Assembly (NCBI GenBank): GCA_036346275.1
Contig: CM070730.1
Coordinates: forward strand, 1,116,309 to 1,180,308
Reading direction: 5' to 3'
Length of the DNA: 64,000 nt
Source of the DNA: Otatea glauca
Lineage: Eukaryota > Streptophyta > Magnoliopsida > Poales > Poaceae
In this document: positions 33,479 through 44,524 of the stretch, one piece after another
Numbering within the stretch: position 1 is the first letter of the stretch
Layout: each line of letters begins with the position of its first letter
Position numbers and translations under genes: made by a program
The notes under the pieces: model-generated
The model's database searches: none
What the model was told of the DNA's origin: nothing
Seen by the model: the letters and a program-made list of their open reading frames with translations, nothing else

Positions 33479-35579
33479 ATGGCTTTCTTCACCGGCGATG
33501 GCGTGTCTACGTCGGGGGCTGAATCCGCTTCGGCTCCATCGACTTTATCGCCACTCCAACGGGTGAGCTCGCGCTCAGTCTCGTCGCCGTCAGAGACCAG
33601 AAGCCCACTGGAAGCCAGGGCTCCATCTCCGACAACCTCGCCGGCCTCCGGCTTGAGGCCCCCCTGCAGGCCCCCAGGCCGGAGCCCAACGAGCGCCCCG
33701 CCGTCTTTGGCGGTGGCACCCGAGGGCTCGGGAGGACGACCACGTCGCCTCCCACGAGCTCACAGTTCGTGGCTATGGCCGGCTATATGCCGGCCTCTGT
33801 CCACGAGCTGCTGGAAGATTCTTCCAGCCACGACTCCAGCTCCAACACGGAGCAAACCCCCCGCAGACGGCACTCTCGTGAGTGCAACATGGCGGGCACG
33901 GTCAACCTGACCGTAACCCCCGCGGCTACGGGGGCTCCCATCCAGCGCACTAAGGCGCAGGAGGAGGAATACCAGCGCGAGCGCGCTCAAGCTCGCCGCG
34001 CCGAGTTTCAGCGGCAACGTAAAGAGCTCGAGGACCGAAGGGTGAGCTCGATAAGCTCGAGCCGACACAGGCAGACGAGCCCGAGCCCCATCGGTGCTTG
34101 GCGGCGCGCGCGCGCCAGACGCGTCGAATCGCCCTGCCGGTGGAGGAATCGATGGCCTCGGTTCTTCCCCACGCGAGTCGAACGTGGTCGCAAGCGCGAT
34201 CTTTGCTCGAGGCCTTCCCGAGCCGGACGACCCGAAGGCCAAAGCCACATACCAGAATCTTTGGGGGCTGGTGGAGCGTGCTGCTGTGCAGCACATGCAA
34301 GCCTCCGGCCCTCACCATTCTGGCGCCATCTCTGACCGCCAGACCCGCACCACCCCTCGGGCCCGGCTGGGTCCAGCAAAGGTAGCGGCACGTCAAGAAC
34401 AACCCCAGGCCTCGCTCACCCCGGTGCACCAGCGCCTCGGCGACGACTACGACGTCCGCGCCACCCTCGAGGCGTGAAGAAAAGCGGTGGACGAAGCCGC
34501 CCACTCGCGTGTTGCGGACAGCGGACGCCGCCACAATCGCAGCCCAAGCCCCGATGGTCCGGGACCACAAGCTTTCTGTCAAGGGATCCGCCATGCGGAT
34601 TTCTCCGCCAGATTCAGGGCACCGACCAACATAACCAAATACACCGGGGCCACGAGCCCTGGCGTATGGCTCGAAGACTACCGGCTCACGTGCCGGGCGG
34701 GAGGAGCGACGGATGACCTCTTCATCATCCAATACCTCCCTATCTACCACGCGGACTCGGCTCGAGCCTGGCTCGAGTACTTGCCCGCAAAGACCATCAG
34801 GAACTGGGCCGACCTGAAGACCCTTTTTGTCGGTAACTTCCAGGGCACTTATAAGCGCCACGAAAGTCTGGGACTCAAGAGTCGCAAGCAAAGCCGGAGA
34901 AACTCTCCGGGATTACATCCGGCGATTCTCCCGTCAATGCAACGAGCTCCCTGACATCTCCGACGCCGATGTCATGGGGGCGTTCATTTACGGCACCTCT
35001 TGCAAGGCCTTGGTGCACAAACTGGGTTGCGTTAAGCCTAGAACCACCAAGGAGCTTCTGGACATCGCCACCAACCACGCCTCCGGCGAGGAGGCTGTGG
35101 GGGCCATCTTCGAAGATGGCAAGACTAAGCAAGAACCCGGGGTCCGAGCCGGGTCCCCTTCCGACCGCTCCGACAAGCGGAGGCGGCACGGAAAACAGGT
35201 TCGCGAGGTCCAAGTGGTCGCGGCCGTCGATCGCCCTGCCAAGCAGCAGGCACGACCGACCGTCGTTCCCGACCACTTCGAAAAGTTGATGGACAGCCCG
35301 TGCCCACACCACGGATTTCCCGTCAAACACAAGTACCGGGACTGCGAGGTCTTAAGGTGTTTCCTCTCCGGCACCCCCACGACGTCGCGGGGCAAAGGAA
35401 AGAAGCCAGCCCCGGCCCCACAGGCCGCGGAGAAGATGGCGGACGACGAGTTTCCAGAACCGGACGGCTGCCTCATGATCTTTGGCGGACCGGCATGCTA
35501 CGCCGACAAGCGTCGGCTCAAGCTCGCCTACCACGAGGTTCATACCGCCACACGGCCGTCCCCAATATCTTGGTGGTGA
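33479..35579 (+). pseudogene. Gyp-2 gag
   Basis: The frame from ATG 33479 shifts near 33769, where MAMAGYMPASVHELLEDSSS follows, then an Arg/Glu-rich segment (QRQRKELEDRR). Around 34600-34950 is the retrotransposon gag domain (RAWLEYLPAKTIRNWADLK, LFVGNFQGTYKR). The last frame to TGA 35577 holds YIRRFSRQCNELPDISDADV, a MGAFIYGTSCKALVHKLG block and a CPHHGFPVKHKYRDC cysteine/histidine cluster that may be a zinc knuckle. At least three frameshifts separate these parts. Confidence 0.8.
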
Positions 35580-35599
35580 GTCCCGATCACCCGACCGGA

Positions 35600-36110
35600 C
35601 CGACCACCCCGACCACGCCCCACGGTAGGGAGATACCGCTGTGGTCGACCCATTGTGGGGAAGAAGCGCCTCACAAAGGTGCTAATGGGCGATAGCGATG
35701 GTCTCAACATCCTTTATGTTGAGACGCCGACGCCATGGGGTCCCCGCCGAGTCTCCGACCAAGCAAGCGCCTTTCACGGCGTCATCCACGGCGTGAGCCC
35801 AACCACTCGCGCAGGTCAACCTGCCCGTCACTTTTGGAGGACCGGAAAATTTCCGCACCGAGACCCTCACTTTCGAGGTCGTGGATTTTCCCGGATCCTA
35901 CCACGCCATCCTGGGGAGGTCGTGCTATGCCAACTTCATGGCGGTCCCCAGTTACACCTATCTCAAGCTGAAGAGGAGTCATCACCGTGGCTTCGTCCTT
36001 CCAACTTGCTTACAACTGCGAGTGAAGCAGTTGCGAGCTAGCCTCGGCGGTCATCGCATCCGCCGAGTTCGCCAACCTCCGGAGGGAAGCCTCCGAGTCC
36101 GCCCCTGAGT
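35600..36110 (+). pseudogene. Gyp-2 aspartic protease region
   Basis: GKKRLTKVLMGDSDGLNILY at about 35655 corresponds to the retropepsin active-site loop, with the usual Asp-Gly-Gly changed to Gly-Asp-Ser-Asp. FRGRGFSRILPRHPGEVVLC is the frameshifted continuation of the substrate-pocket half. Not functional. Confidence 0.65.
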
Positions 36111-36224
36111 CTAGCAAGTCGGGGGCGGGATCCTTCAAGTCCGCTGAGGACACGAAGAAGGTTGCGGTCGATCCCGGCGATCTGACCAAGACCGTGCGGA
36201 TCGGAGCCACGCTCCCCGCCAAAT

Positions 36225-37087
36225 AGGAAAGCGCGCCCATCGACTTCCTCCGCGCCAACAACGACGTCTTTGCATGGAAGTCCTTCGACATGCCAGGAAT
36301 TTCGAGGGAAGTCGCCGAGCATTCCTTAGGCATCCGATCAGGCTCAAGGCCGGTCGTCCAACGCCTGCGCCGCTTCGACGAAGAAAAGCGCAGAACCATA
36401 GGGGAGGAGATCGCCAAGCTTTCGGCTGTAGGGTTTGTAAAAGAGGTGTGCCACCCCGAGTAGCTCGCCAACCCTGTACTTGTGAAGAAGAAGAATGGGC
36501 AATGGAGAATGTGCGTTGATTATACGAGTCTGAACAAAGCATGTCCCAAGGACCCGTTCCCCTTGCCCCGCATCGACCAAGTCATCGACTCCACTGCGGG
36601 GTGCGAGTTTCTTTCCTTTCTGGATGCCTACTCGGGCTATCACCAGATATCGCTAAAGGAGTCTGACCAGCTCGCGACCTCCTTCATCACTCCATTTGGC
36701 TCGTTCTGCTACGTGACGATGCCGTTCGGTCTAAAAAACGCGGGCACTACATACCAGCGATGTATGCAAACGTGTTTCAACAACCAGATCAGTCGTAACA
36801 TTGAGGCGTATGTCGACGACATCGTCGTAAAGACCAAGAAGGCTGACGATCTCATCACCGACCTAGGAGAGACTTTCGCAAATCTCCGGCGGTTCCGCAT
36901 AAATCTCAACCCCGAGAAGTGCGTCTTTGGGGTCCCCAAGGGAAAGCTCCTCGGTTTCATCGTCTCTGAGCGGGGCATCGAGGCCAATCAAGAGAAGATC
37001 TCGACGATCACAAGGATGGGCTTGGTCAAGAACTCCGAAAGGGTCCAAAGGCTAGCAGAATGCCTTGCGACCTTGAGCGTTTCGTGA
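36225..37087 (+). pseudogene. Gyp-2 reverse transcriptase
   Basis: The best preserved part of the element: one open frame from 36482 to 37085 contains NGQWRMCVDYTSLNKACPKD, FLDAYSGYHQISLKESDQLA, MPFGLKNAGTTYQRCMQ and the catalytic AYVDDIVVKT, then NPEKCVFGVPKGKLLGF. Upstream fingers (ASTKKSAEP-like, PHDQAQGRP-like) are frameshifted, with a stop (TAG) at 36462 just before the frame. The downstream connection to RNase H is shifted after 37080. Confidence 0.88.
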
Positions 37088-37089
37088 CT

Positions 37090-37510
37090 TCGCCTTGGCG
37101 GCGCGGGATGCCACTCTGAGCTACTTAAGAAGTCCGACCGCTTGGTTTGGACCCGGAGGCTCGGGAGGCCCTCACCCGGCAAGGCCTTCCTATCCTCACC
37201 CCGATCCTGTGCGCATCGGCACAGCGAACATTTGCTCCTCTACATCGCCGCCACGACCCAAGTTGTCGGTCGGCCCTCGTGGTGGAACGAGCGGAAGAAG
37301 GCCGTGAGCTCAAGATACAACGGCGGTCTACTTCATCGCCGAGTGCTTTACGAGTCAAGGCTCGGTACGCGAGTGCGGCGCTCTATGCGATACTCATCAC
37401 AAAAGAAAATTAGTCCACTACTTCGATCGGCACCCATCACGGTGGTGACCACGCGTCGCCACTCGGCGAGATCATCCACAACCGCGACGCCTCGGGAAGG
37501 ATAGCCAAGT
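37090..37510 (+). pseudogene. Gyp-2 first RNase H domain, decayed
   Basis: Scattered matches in three frames: LLLYIAATTQVVG (from the LYLAVS-type strand), YNGGLLHRRVLYESRLGTR and RSAPITVVTT. Catalytic residues cannot be placed with certainty. Confidence 0.55.
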
Positions 37511-37519
37511 GGGCACTCG

Positions 37520-37990
37520 AGCTCGATGGTCACGGCATATCGTGACGTTCCCGAGCGGCGATCAAGTCGCGAGCCACTGCCGACCGTCGTCGAGTGGACG
37601 AAGCCGAGCACCACCGCTCGAAGACCCGAGTCTTGGGCGATGTACTTCGATGGATCCTATACCAAGAATGGCGCAGCGCGGGAGTTGTTATTGTTTCCCA
37701 TTTGGGAGCGGACTGTCGTCATCGGTGCTCTTGATCGACCAACAACATCGCCGAGTCACGAGGCTCGTCAGCGGTCTCCGGATCGCTGCCGACCGCGCTG
37801 CCGTCGACTCGTTCACGGGGACTCCAAGCTTATCGTTGACCGGTCATGATGGCTGCGGGCCAGAGAGACACCGGATGGGCGTCTTCGTCGAGAAGTGCGC
37901 AAGCTCGAGGAGCGGTTCAAGGGTTTCGAGCTCCACCATAGCTACAGACGCTACAACGGTGAGGCCGATTACCTAGCCAATCTTGCCTCC
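37520..37990 (+). pseudogene. Gyp-2 second (archaeal-like) RNase H domain
   Basis: PTVVEWTKPSTTARRPESWA runs straight into MYFDGSYTKNGAA (frame 37526-37849), the signature first strand of the additional RNase H of Tat elements. KLEERFKGFELHHSYRRYNG and EADYLANLAS at 37897-37990 give the last helix with its conserved acidic residue. Frames are broken between the two ends. This domain supports the lineage call. Confidence 0.75.
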
Positions 37991-38119
37991 AGCAGAGAGC
38001 AAGTCCCCCCTGGGATCTTCGTCTGCGACCTTCTACTACCTTCTGTCCGGATGGACCCAGTGGCCGAGCGGTCTTCCAACACGCCGGGCGCGGCTACTCC
38101 GATCGCCGTACGGTCGGGC

Positions 38120-39352
38120 GTAGATCCGGTCGGGTCAGACCGCAGCGTGTTAACGACTGAATCCGACTGGAGGAAGCCCTTCATCGACCGTTTGACAGAC
38201 GGATCGCTTCCCTCTGACCCGATCGAGGCCCGGCACCTCGCCCGTCGGGCGAAATCCTTAAATCTGGTCGGGCGGACCTTTACAAAAGGAGTCCTCGAAG
38301 TCCTCGAGGTGCATCTGGCGACCAAGGGGAACAGCTGCTGCTCGATATCCATGGCGGGGTCTGCGGTCACCATGCGCGCCCCGGTCCCTGGTAGGAAAAG
38401 CCTTTCGACAAGGTTTCTCTTGGTCGACCGCCGTGTCCGACGCCGGCGGATTATGCGCTGCGAAGGATGCCAATTCTTCGCCCCGTGACGATGTCTGCCA
38501 GCTCAGGCCTTGCAGACGATCCCCATCACATGGCCATTTGCAGTTTGGGGACTTGATCTGGTCGGGCCCTTCAAAAAGGCACCCGGGGGCTTCACTCACC
38601 TCCTTGTCGCGGTGGACAAATTCACCAAGTGGATAGAGGCCAAGCCAATTATGAGCGTCACGTCGGTGCAGGCGGCCACCTTCTTCCGCGACATCGTCTT
38701 CCGGTTCGGAGTCCCTAACTCTATCATCACCGACAACGGGACGCAGTTCACGGGGAAGGGATTCCTCGAGTTCTGCGATGACTTCAACATCCGTGTCGAT
38801 TGGGCAGCCGTGGCCCATCCGCGGACTAACGGCCAGGTCGAACGCGCGGACGGCATGATCCTCCAAGGGCTCAAGCCACGGATCTTCAGTCGACTGAAGC
38901 ATTTCGCGGGGCGATGGGTGACCGAGCTACCCTCCATCCTCTGGAGCCTGCGGACCACGCCAACTCGGGCGACCGGGTTTACGCCATTTTTCATGGTATT
39001 CGGTGCCGAAGCTGTCTTGCCAACCGACCTGGAATATGGCGCCCCAAGATTACAAGCCTTCGACGAGGCTCGGGGGCTCATCTCACAACAAGACGCCATC
39101 GACCAGCTCGGCGAGGCGCGCGATGTGGCCATTCTACGATCGGCCAAATATCAACAAGCTCTACGACGTTATACGACGTTACCACAATCGTCCGGTCGAG
39201 GCGATCCTTCAACACCGGCGACTGGTCTCTGGCGGGTCGGACCACAAAGAGCGAGCATAAGCTCGCCACCACAGGAAGGCCCCTTCGCGTCGTGGAGGTT
39301 CTTCGACCCGGCACCTTCGACTCAAGGATGCAGATGGTCACGTCCTCTCTAA
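38120..39352 (+). pseudogene. Gyp-2 integrase
   Basis: The zinc-binding end is broken over frames near 38330-38490 (RRRIMRCEGCQFFAP). The core (open 38510-39350) has all three catalytic acids: Asp in WGLDLVGPF, Asp in IITDNGTQFTGKG and Glu in NGQVERADG. It continues through RTTPTRATGFTPFFMVFGAE to LPTDLEYGAPRLQAF. The C-terminal part shifts frame after about 39110. The core itself is intact. Confidence 0.87.
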
Positions 39353-39359
39353 CGCATGG

Positions 39360-40540
39360 AATATAGAAAAGTTAAGGCGATTCTATTCCTAAGTTCCTTT
39401 TTCCTTGCATCGTCTTTACCTTTCCTTCCGAGCACACAGTGGCGTGCGGCGCTCGGGGTTGCCGTTAGCGCCCCGTTGGTGTTTTTCGGTCGGCACTCTC
39501 CACCCAGAGATATCCTGCGGGCGAGAACCCTTCTTTACCGGCCCAGCGTGCGGTGGCTGGATGGAACACGGTAGCACGACATCTCGAGAGAAGTGGTGAG
39601 AAGATGAGAGGAGGAAGTTGGAGGTTCCCTCCCTTTTTTCCCTCTTTTGCTCTTGCGGTCTTTTTTCTTGATTCAGGCAAATACGGGAAGACGGGGAAGG
39701 CGAGGGCAAGGGGTTTGCTCAAATGCCCCGCACCCTATCTATAGGGCCAGGCGGACACCTAGCCAAGCAGGCCGCTGGCGAGCGGCGCCAATCAGCGAAC
39801 ACCTCCTCGCGTGAGGCGTCGCGCGCGCCTCGTTTGCCGTGCTAAGTAACGTCTGTTTCCAATTCCTCTCATTTAATCACAGCGGGACCGCAAGAACCGT
39901 AAAGACACGCCTCGGGCGCGCATCCACGAGACCTCTCGGTCTCGCCTTTTAGCAGGGGCGGTTGCCGGGAGCACGTCGAAGGCCCCTTGGGTGCTGAGGC
40001 CCCAAAGCGGCAAGAGCTCGATGGCTCACGCTAGAGCGGTAAAGGCATGGGTTCTAAAGGTGATCCCACCAAGTGGGCATAAGGCGCCCGGTAAAGTTGA
40101 GCGGCGAGTATGAGGCGAGCCCCGGTGGGCCTCGGTTGGGTGGTGACAGCCCAATCGCCAAAACTCACGTCGAGATCACACTTCACACTCTCACGGGAGC
40201 CTATCGATGGGCGATAGTCGGTGTGCTCGGGTGTGAGCGACCGAAGTCCGTCTGAGATCGAGTAAAGAAAGGTTTTTATGGGTCGCCCCACGGCGGGCCG
40301 GACACCTACTCGGGACCGTCCACTCGGAAGTGTTCCCCTTGGGCGGGACCTCCCAGGACCCACTCGGACCACCCGTTAATTAGCTCCACGAGCACGGCGT
40401 TCGGACCAACGCGGGTAAATGCTCGTTGCTCACCCCCTCCAGGTCCCACACCTGCGGACGGGCGTATCTGGCGTGGGATAGACAGCGGCCACTCCTCTCG
40501 CAGCTACCCTCGCCGGACGAGGACTCGGGAGAGATGCCCA
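39360..40540 (+). other. Gyp-2 3' untranslated region, proximal part
   Basis: Long non-coding stretch after integrase, as in Tat elements. Short frames here (39356-39574) have no recognisable relatives. Confidence 0.5.
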
Positions 40541-40544
40541 ATGT

Positions 40545-41925
40545 CCAGCTACGACGTAAAACGAGTGCCGTCCAGCTACGACGTTAAACGAGCACTCGGA
40601 CACGAGAACCTCCCGAGAGGCATCACGGTCGTCCCGTGACCAAGGCCCGTCCGCTCTGACGTAAAATGGCGCCGTCCAACTACGGCGTTAAGCGAGCACT
40701 CGAACACGAGAACCTCCGAGAGGCATCCGGTCGTCCCGCAAACCAAGGCCCGTCCGGCTAAGGCGTAAAGCGGCGTCGTCCGGCTCGGCGTTAAGCGAGC
40801 ACACGGACACGAGAACCTCGACGAGGCATCGGTGCGTCCGGCCGACCAAGGCCCGTCCGGCTACGACATAAAGCGGCGCCGTCCGGCTACGGCGTTAGCG
40901 AGCACTCGGACACTAGAACCTCCGAGAGGCATCGGTGCGTCCGTAGGCCAAGGCCTCGTCCACTCTGACGTAAAGCGGCGCCGTCCGGCTACGGCGTTAA
41001 GCGAGCACTCGGACACGAACCTCACGGAGGCATGCGGTCGTCCCTACCAGGCCAAGGCGCGGTCTAGCTACGGCGTTAAGCGAGCACTCGGACACGAACC
41101 TCACGGAGAGGCATGCGGTCGTCCTGCCGGCCAAGGCGCGGTCTAGCTACGGCGTTAAGCGAGCACTCGGACACCGAACCTCACGGAGAGGCATCGGCGT
41201 CCTGCCGACCAAGGCGCGGTCTAGCTCTGACGTTAAGCGAGCACTCGGACACCGAACCTCACGGAGAGGCATCCGTCGTCCCTGCCGACCAAGGCACGGT
41301 CTAGCTACGACGTTAAACGAGCACTCGGACACCCGAACCTCACGGAGAGGCATCTGGTCGTCCCTGCCGACCAAGGCAAGGTCTAGCTACGACGTTAAGC
41401 GAGCACTCGGACACGAACCTCGCGGAGAGGCATCGGTCATCCACATGCCGACCAAGGCGCGGTCTAGCTACGACGTTAAGCGAGCACTCGGACACGAACC
41501 TCGCGGAGAGGCATCGGTGCGTCCTGCCGACCAAGGCGCGGTCTAGCTACGGCGTTAAGCGAGCACTCGACACACGAACCTCACGGAGGCATCGGTCGTC
41601 CTGCCAGGCCAAGGCGCGGTCTAGCTACGACGTTAAGCGGGTCGTCCTGCCGACCAAGGCGCGGTCTAGCTACGACGTTAAGCGAGCACTCGGACACCGA
41701 ACCTCGCGGAGAGGCATGCGGTCGTCCTGCCGGCCAAGGCGCGGTCTAGCTATGGCGTTAAGCGAGCACTCGGACACCGAACCTCACGGAGGCATCGGTC
41801 GTCCTGCGGACCAAGGCGCGGTCTAGCTACGGCGTTAAGCGAGCACTCGGACACCGAACCTCACGGAGAGGCATCTGTGCGTCCCTGCCCGAGCCAAGGC
41901 GCGGTCTAGCTACGACGTTACAGTC
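40545..41925 (+). repeat. Minisatellite in the Gyp-2 3' region (about 17 units)
   Basis: Units centre on GTCTAGCTACGACGTTAAGC, GAGCACTCGGACAC, CGAACCTCACGGAGAGGCAT and GTCCTGCCGACCAAGGCGC. Spacing is 78-80 bp in the later units (for example 41133, 41211, 41291) and about 105-115 bp in the first five, which carry an extra GTAAAGCGGCGCCGTCCGGC-like insert. One unit near 41630 is truncated. Confidence 0.9.
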
Positions 41926-41929
41926 GTTA

Positions 41930-42295
41930 CCGGAAAAGCGATCACTTGCGATTGCCGTTCTCGAGGGCAGTTTAGTCGGAAAGAGCGCTGAGACAAACTC
42001 ATCATAAAGACTTTCATAAAGGAAAAGGAGATTTCATTATAGGTCAGCAGGCTCGAACTTTACAATGTTACGTGAGGTGCACGGTGGCTCAAACACTCAT
42101 AAGCTACAAGATATGGTGGAGCTATTTAGAACCAAGTATCATATCTTGAGCATCAATCGGCGTCGGTGCACTCGCGGCGGCTACTAACCCCGAGCCGTCG
42201 GCGCCGCCTCCGCCTGCGACGGTGACCGGTGCGTCGATTCCACCGCCGCCGCGATCGCTGCGTGCGGCGGCGCCATCGCCTCTAAGAGGCCCTCC
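41930..42295 (+). other. Gyp-2 3' untranslated region, distal part
   Basis: Non-coding DNA between the minisatellite and the antisense frame. It includes a GC-rich CCGCCGCCGCGATCG stretch. Confidence 0.4.
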
Positions 42296-42532
42296 TTACC
42301 ACCTTGAGCCTTGGAGCGGCCTCGGCGTGCGTCGGCGGCGATACCTCAGACTCGGTTTCTTCCTCCTCCACGAGCTCGACCATCGCTTTCGTGCTTTTCG
42401 GCCGAGCTCGGCCATGGGATCTTCTTCCTCTACCTCGACATCATCACCAAAGCTGAAGATCAGTGGATGCCTCGAAGCCATTTCGAGGATTAAAAAAGAG
42501 GACTCTGGTTTAGGGGACAATCGTTCAGGCAA
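42296..42532 (-). CDS. Short antisense reading frame in Gyp-2 3' region
   Basis: The minus-strand frame includes ATG-initiated MASRHPLIFSFGDDVEVEEE and an Arg/Lys-rich end. Antisense frames between integrase and the 3' LTR are known from several Tat elements (for example maize Grande). No domain is recognised, and the frame runs only about 60 residues from its ATG (42480). It could be chance in GC-rich DNA. Confidence 0.35.
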   Translation of the reverse strand: MPERLSPKPESSFLILEMASRHPLIFSFGDDVEVEEEDPMAELGRKARKRWSSSWRRKKPSLRYRRRRTPRPLQGSRW

Positions 42533-42861
42533 ACGGTGGTAACCTTATATACCCAGATGGAGGGAGATCGAACGTCTCCAAAGTAAATGCGAGCACAGGA
42601 AAACGAAGCGCCTTTCACCAGAACCCGAGGTAGCCAAGAAGGCGTACAGTCAAGGCGCGCAAAGCCATACGCGGCGCGCGCAACGAAGCGATTAAAAGCT
42701 TCCGACGGTTCGAATGCCCCCGACCAACCTTCGGGGCAGCCGTCGGATGCGTTGGGGCACACCCGACGAAAACCCGCCAACCCAGTCGGTCGGACCGACC
42801 AGTCGGGCCCGGTTACCCTTCGCGACCAAGATCAACCCCAGCCGTGTCAGCGAACTTCGCT

Positions 42862-42875
42862 CGGGGTTGGGGCTC
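42862..42875 (+). other. Polypurine tract of Gyp-2
   Basis: CGGGGTTGGGGCTC lies immediately before the 3' LTR start TGGCGATACTC. It is a diverged G-rich tract in the expected place. Confidence 0.5.
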
Positions 42876-43731
42876 TGGCGATACTCATACGGGTACCCCA
42901 GCGGCCCGGGGTAACAAGCGGTGCCTCAAACCCATTACCGACCAAAGGACCGTGGGACCACAAAGGGCGCCCCTCCCGGCCGTCGGGACGGCGTCCCGAC
43001 CAAGTAAGGCTCCCGACCCACGCGGCGGGTCGGGATCCCCCGACTCCAACCAAATTAAGGCAACCTCCGCCAAGGGCCACGTGTCAAAGCCTCCACCAGT
43101 CTACGGCCGCGTGCCCCGCGGACGGGGACAATCGAAGTGACTGTACGTGAGCAGGTGGCTCTTTCCCAAGATGGCATAAATGGCTGCTGAAGTCAAGCTT
43201 CCGGTCCCATCAACCAGTCACGTACAACACGAAGGCACGCTCCTCCGGCGAACCAGCGTTATACCTCGCAGCGTCAACATTCGTTAGGCTCATAGAAGGC
43301 AAGTGCGCCATTTCCCGACGAAGCAGCTAACTGCCCTGCCCAACGGGACTACCAACCCGACGTGGGCGAGGCATGCAGTGACTAGTCGCCAGAATGAAGG
43401 ACCGAAGCTCTTAGCATAGGTCACCTCCCCTTTTCCAAGTGTAACCTGCCCTTTCTTACTATATAAAGGGGGGGCAGGAGCCCCTGACGAAGGGGGGAAC
43501 GAATACACACGGGCACAGACAGAGAAGAAGAGGAAGGATGAGTTCTTTCTTGTAAACATTGTGCAACCATTCGCACTTAAAGCAATACAATACCACCACA
43601 CGAACTGGAGTAGGGACATTCGGCCCGAACCAGTATACACCTTGGACTCTCGAGTCTAACCATTCAGGGACAGGGAACGCGTGGCCCCTTAAGACTTACA
43701 AATTTACTTGTCGGTGCTCGAAACGCCGACA
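42876..43731 (+). repeat. 3' LTR of Gyp-2
   Basis: 856 bp, TGGCGATACTCATACGGG...CGAAACGCCGACA, TATATAAA at 43460. Followed by the duplication GAATG. Confidence 0.92.
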
Positions 43732-43741
43732 GAATGTAAAG

Positions 43742-44270
43742 TGCCAAAATTCTGGAATGAAACTAAAGTGCTAAAAGCATTTTTTAAAAATTATAGAATG
43801 AAACTAAAGTGCTAAAAGCATTTTTTTTAAATTATAGAATGAAACTAAATTGCTAAAAGCATTTTTAAAAATTATAGAATGAAACTAAATTGCTAAAGCA
43901 TTTTTTAAAAATTATAGAATGAAATTAAAGTGCTAAAAGCATTTTTTTAAAATTCTGAAATGAAACTGAAGTGCTAAAAGCTTTTTAAAAAATTATAGAA
44001 TGAAACTAAATTGCTAAAAGCATTTTTTAAAAATTATAGAATGAAACTAAAGTGCTAAAAGCATTTTTAAAAAATTCCGAAATGAAACTGAAGGGTTAAA
44101 AGCTTTTTTAAAAAAAAATTATAGAATGAAACTAAATTGCTAAAAGCATTTTTTTTAAATTATAGAATGAAACTAAATTGCTAAAAGCATTTTTTTAAAA
44201 ATATAGAATAAAACTAAAATGCTAAAAGCATTTTTTTTAAATTCTGAAATGAAACTGAAGTGCTAAAAGC
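43742..44270. repeat. 41-bp AT-rich minisatellite (about 13 units)
   Basis: GAATGAAACTAAAGTGCTAA followed by AAGCATTTTTTAAAAATTATA, repeated about 13 times with small changes. The left flank of Gyp-2 (TTTGGAATG at 32547-32556) is the interrupted first unit, so the gypsy element inserted into this array in the CACTA element, directly after the TNP2 gene. Confidence 0.9.
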
Positions 44271-44500
44271 GGTTGGTAATATGAACGCAACATTCAGAAG
44301 CGGTTATTAATATGAACCGCTTGTAGAAGTCCTCCCTCTACAAGCGGTTCTAAAACCGCTTGTAGAGATATTTTACAAGCGGTTGGTTCTAAGAACCGCT
44401 TGTAGAAGTCCTCCCTCTACAAGCGGTTGGTTCTAAAACCGCTTGTAGAGATATTTTACAAGCGGTTGGTTCTAAGAATCGCTTGCAGAAGTGCTCCCTG
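44262..44500. repeat. Internal cluster of CACTA subterminal-type repeats
   Basis: Repeats such as CTACAAGCGGTTGGTTCTAA and its complement AACCGCTTGTAGA appear about nine times. Most are the right-end variant ACAAGCGGTT, though one AGAAGCGGTT unit occurs at 44298. It lies about 9 kb from the right end, partly because of a nested solo LTR. Confidence 0.8.
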
Positions 44501-44524
44501 TATAAAGTTTACACGCCCCGCCCT

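Larger units (their letters stand above)
32557..43731 (+). mobile_element. Gyp-2: Tat-like Ty3/gypsy retrotransposon with both LTRs
   Basis: LTRs at 32557-33410 and 42876-43731 both follow the TG...CA rule. The duplication GAATG lies outside them (32552-32556, 43732-43736). Order: primer site, gag, protease, RT, RNase H, second RNase H, integrase, then a 3.5-kb 3' region with a minisatellite and an antisense frame, a purine tract and the 3' LTR. The pol order, the second RNase H (MYFDGSYTKNGA) and the long repeat-bearing 3' region fit the Tat lineage (Ogre/Retand/RIRE2-like). The frames are broken and the LTRs differ by scattered substitutions and short indels, so it is not a recent insertion. 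It sits in the CACTA element. Confidence 0.93.

Noticed and set aside
33950..34891. 313-residue minus-strand frame
   Set aside because: It is a shadow of the Gyp-2 gag on the opposite strand in GC-rich DNA.
38596..39147. 183-residue minus-strand frame
   Set aside because: Exact antisense of the Gyp-2 integrase core.
40545..41925. CRISPR-like regular repeats
   Set aside because: Adjacent units without unique spacers, inside a plant gypsy element: a minisatellite.
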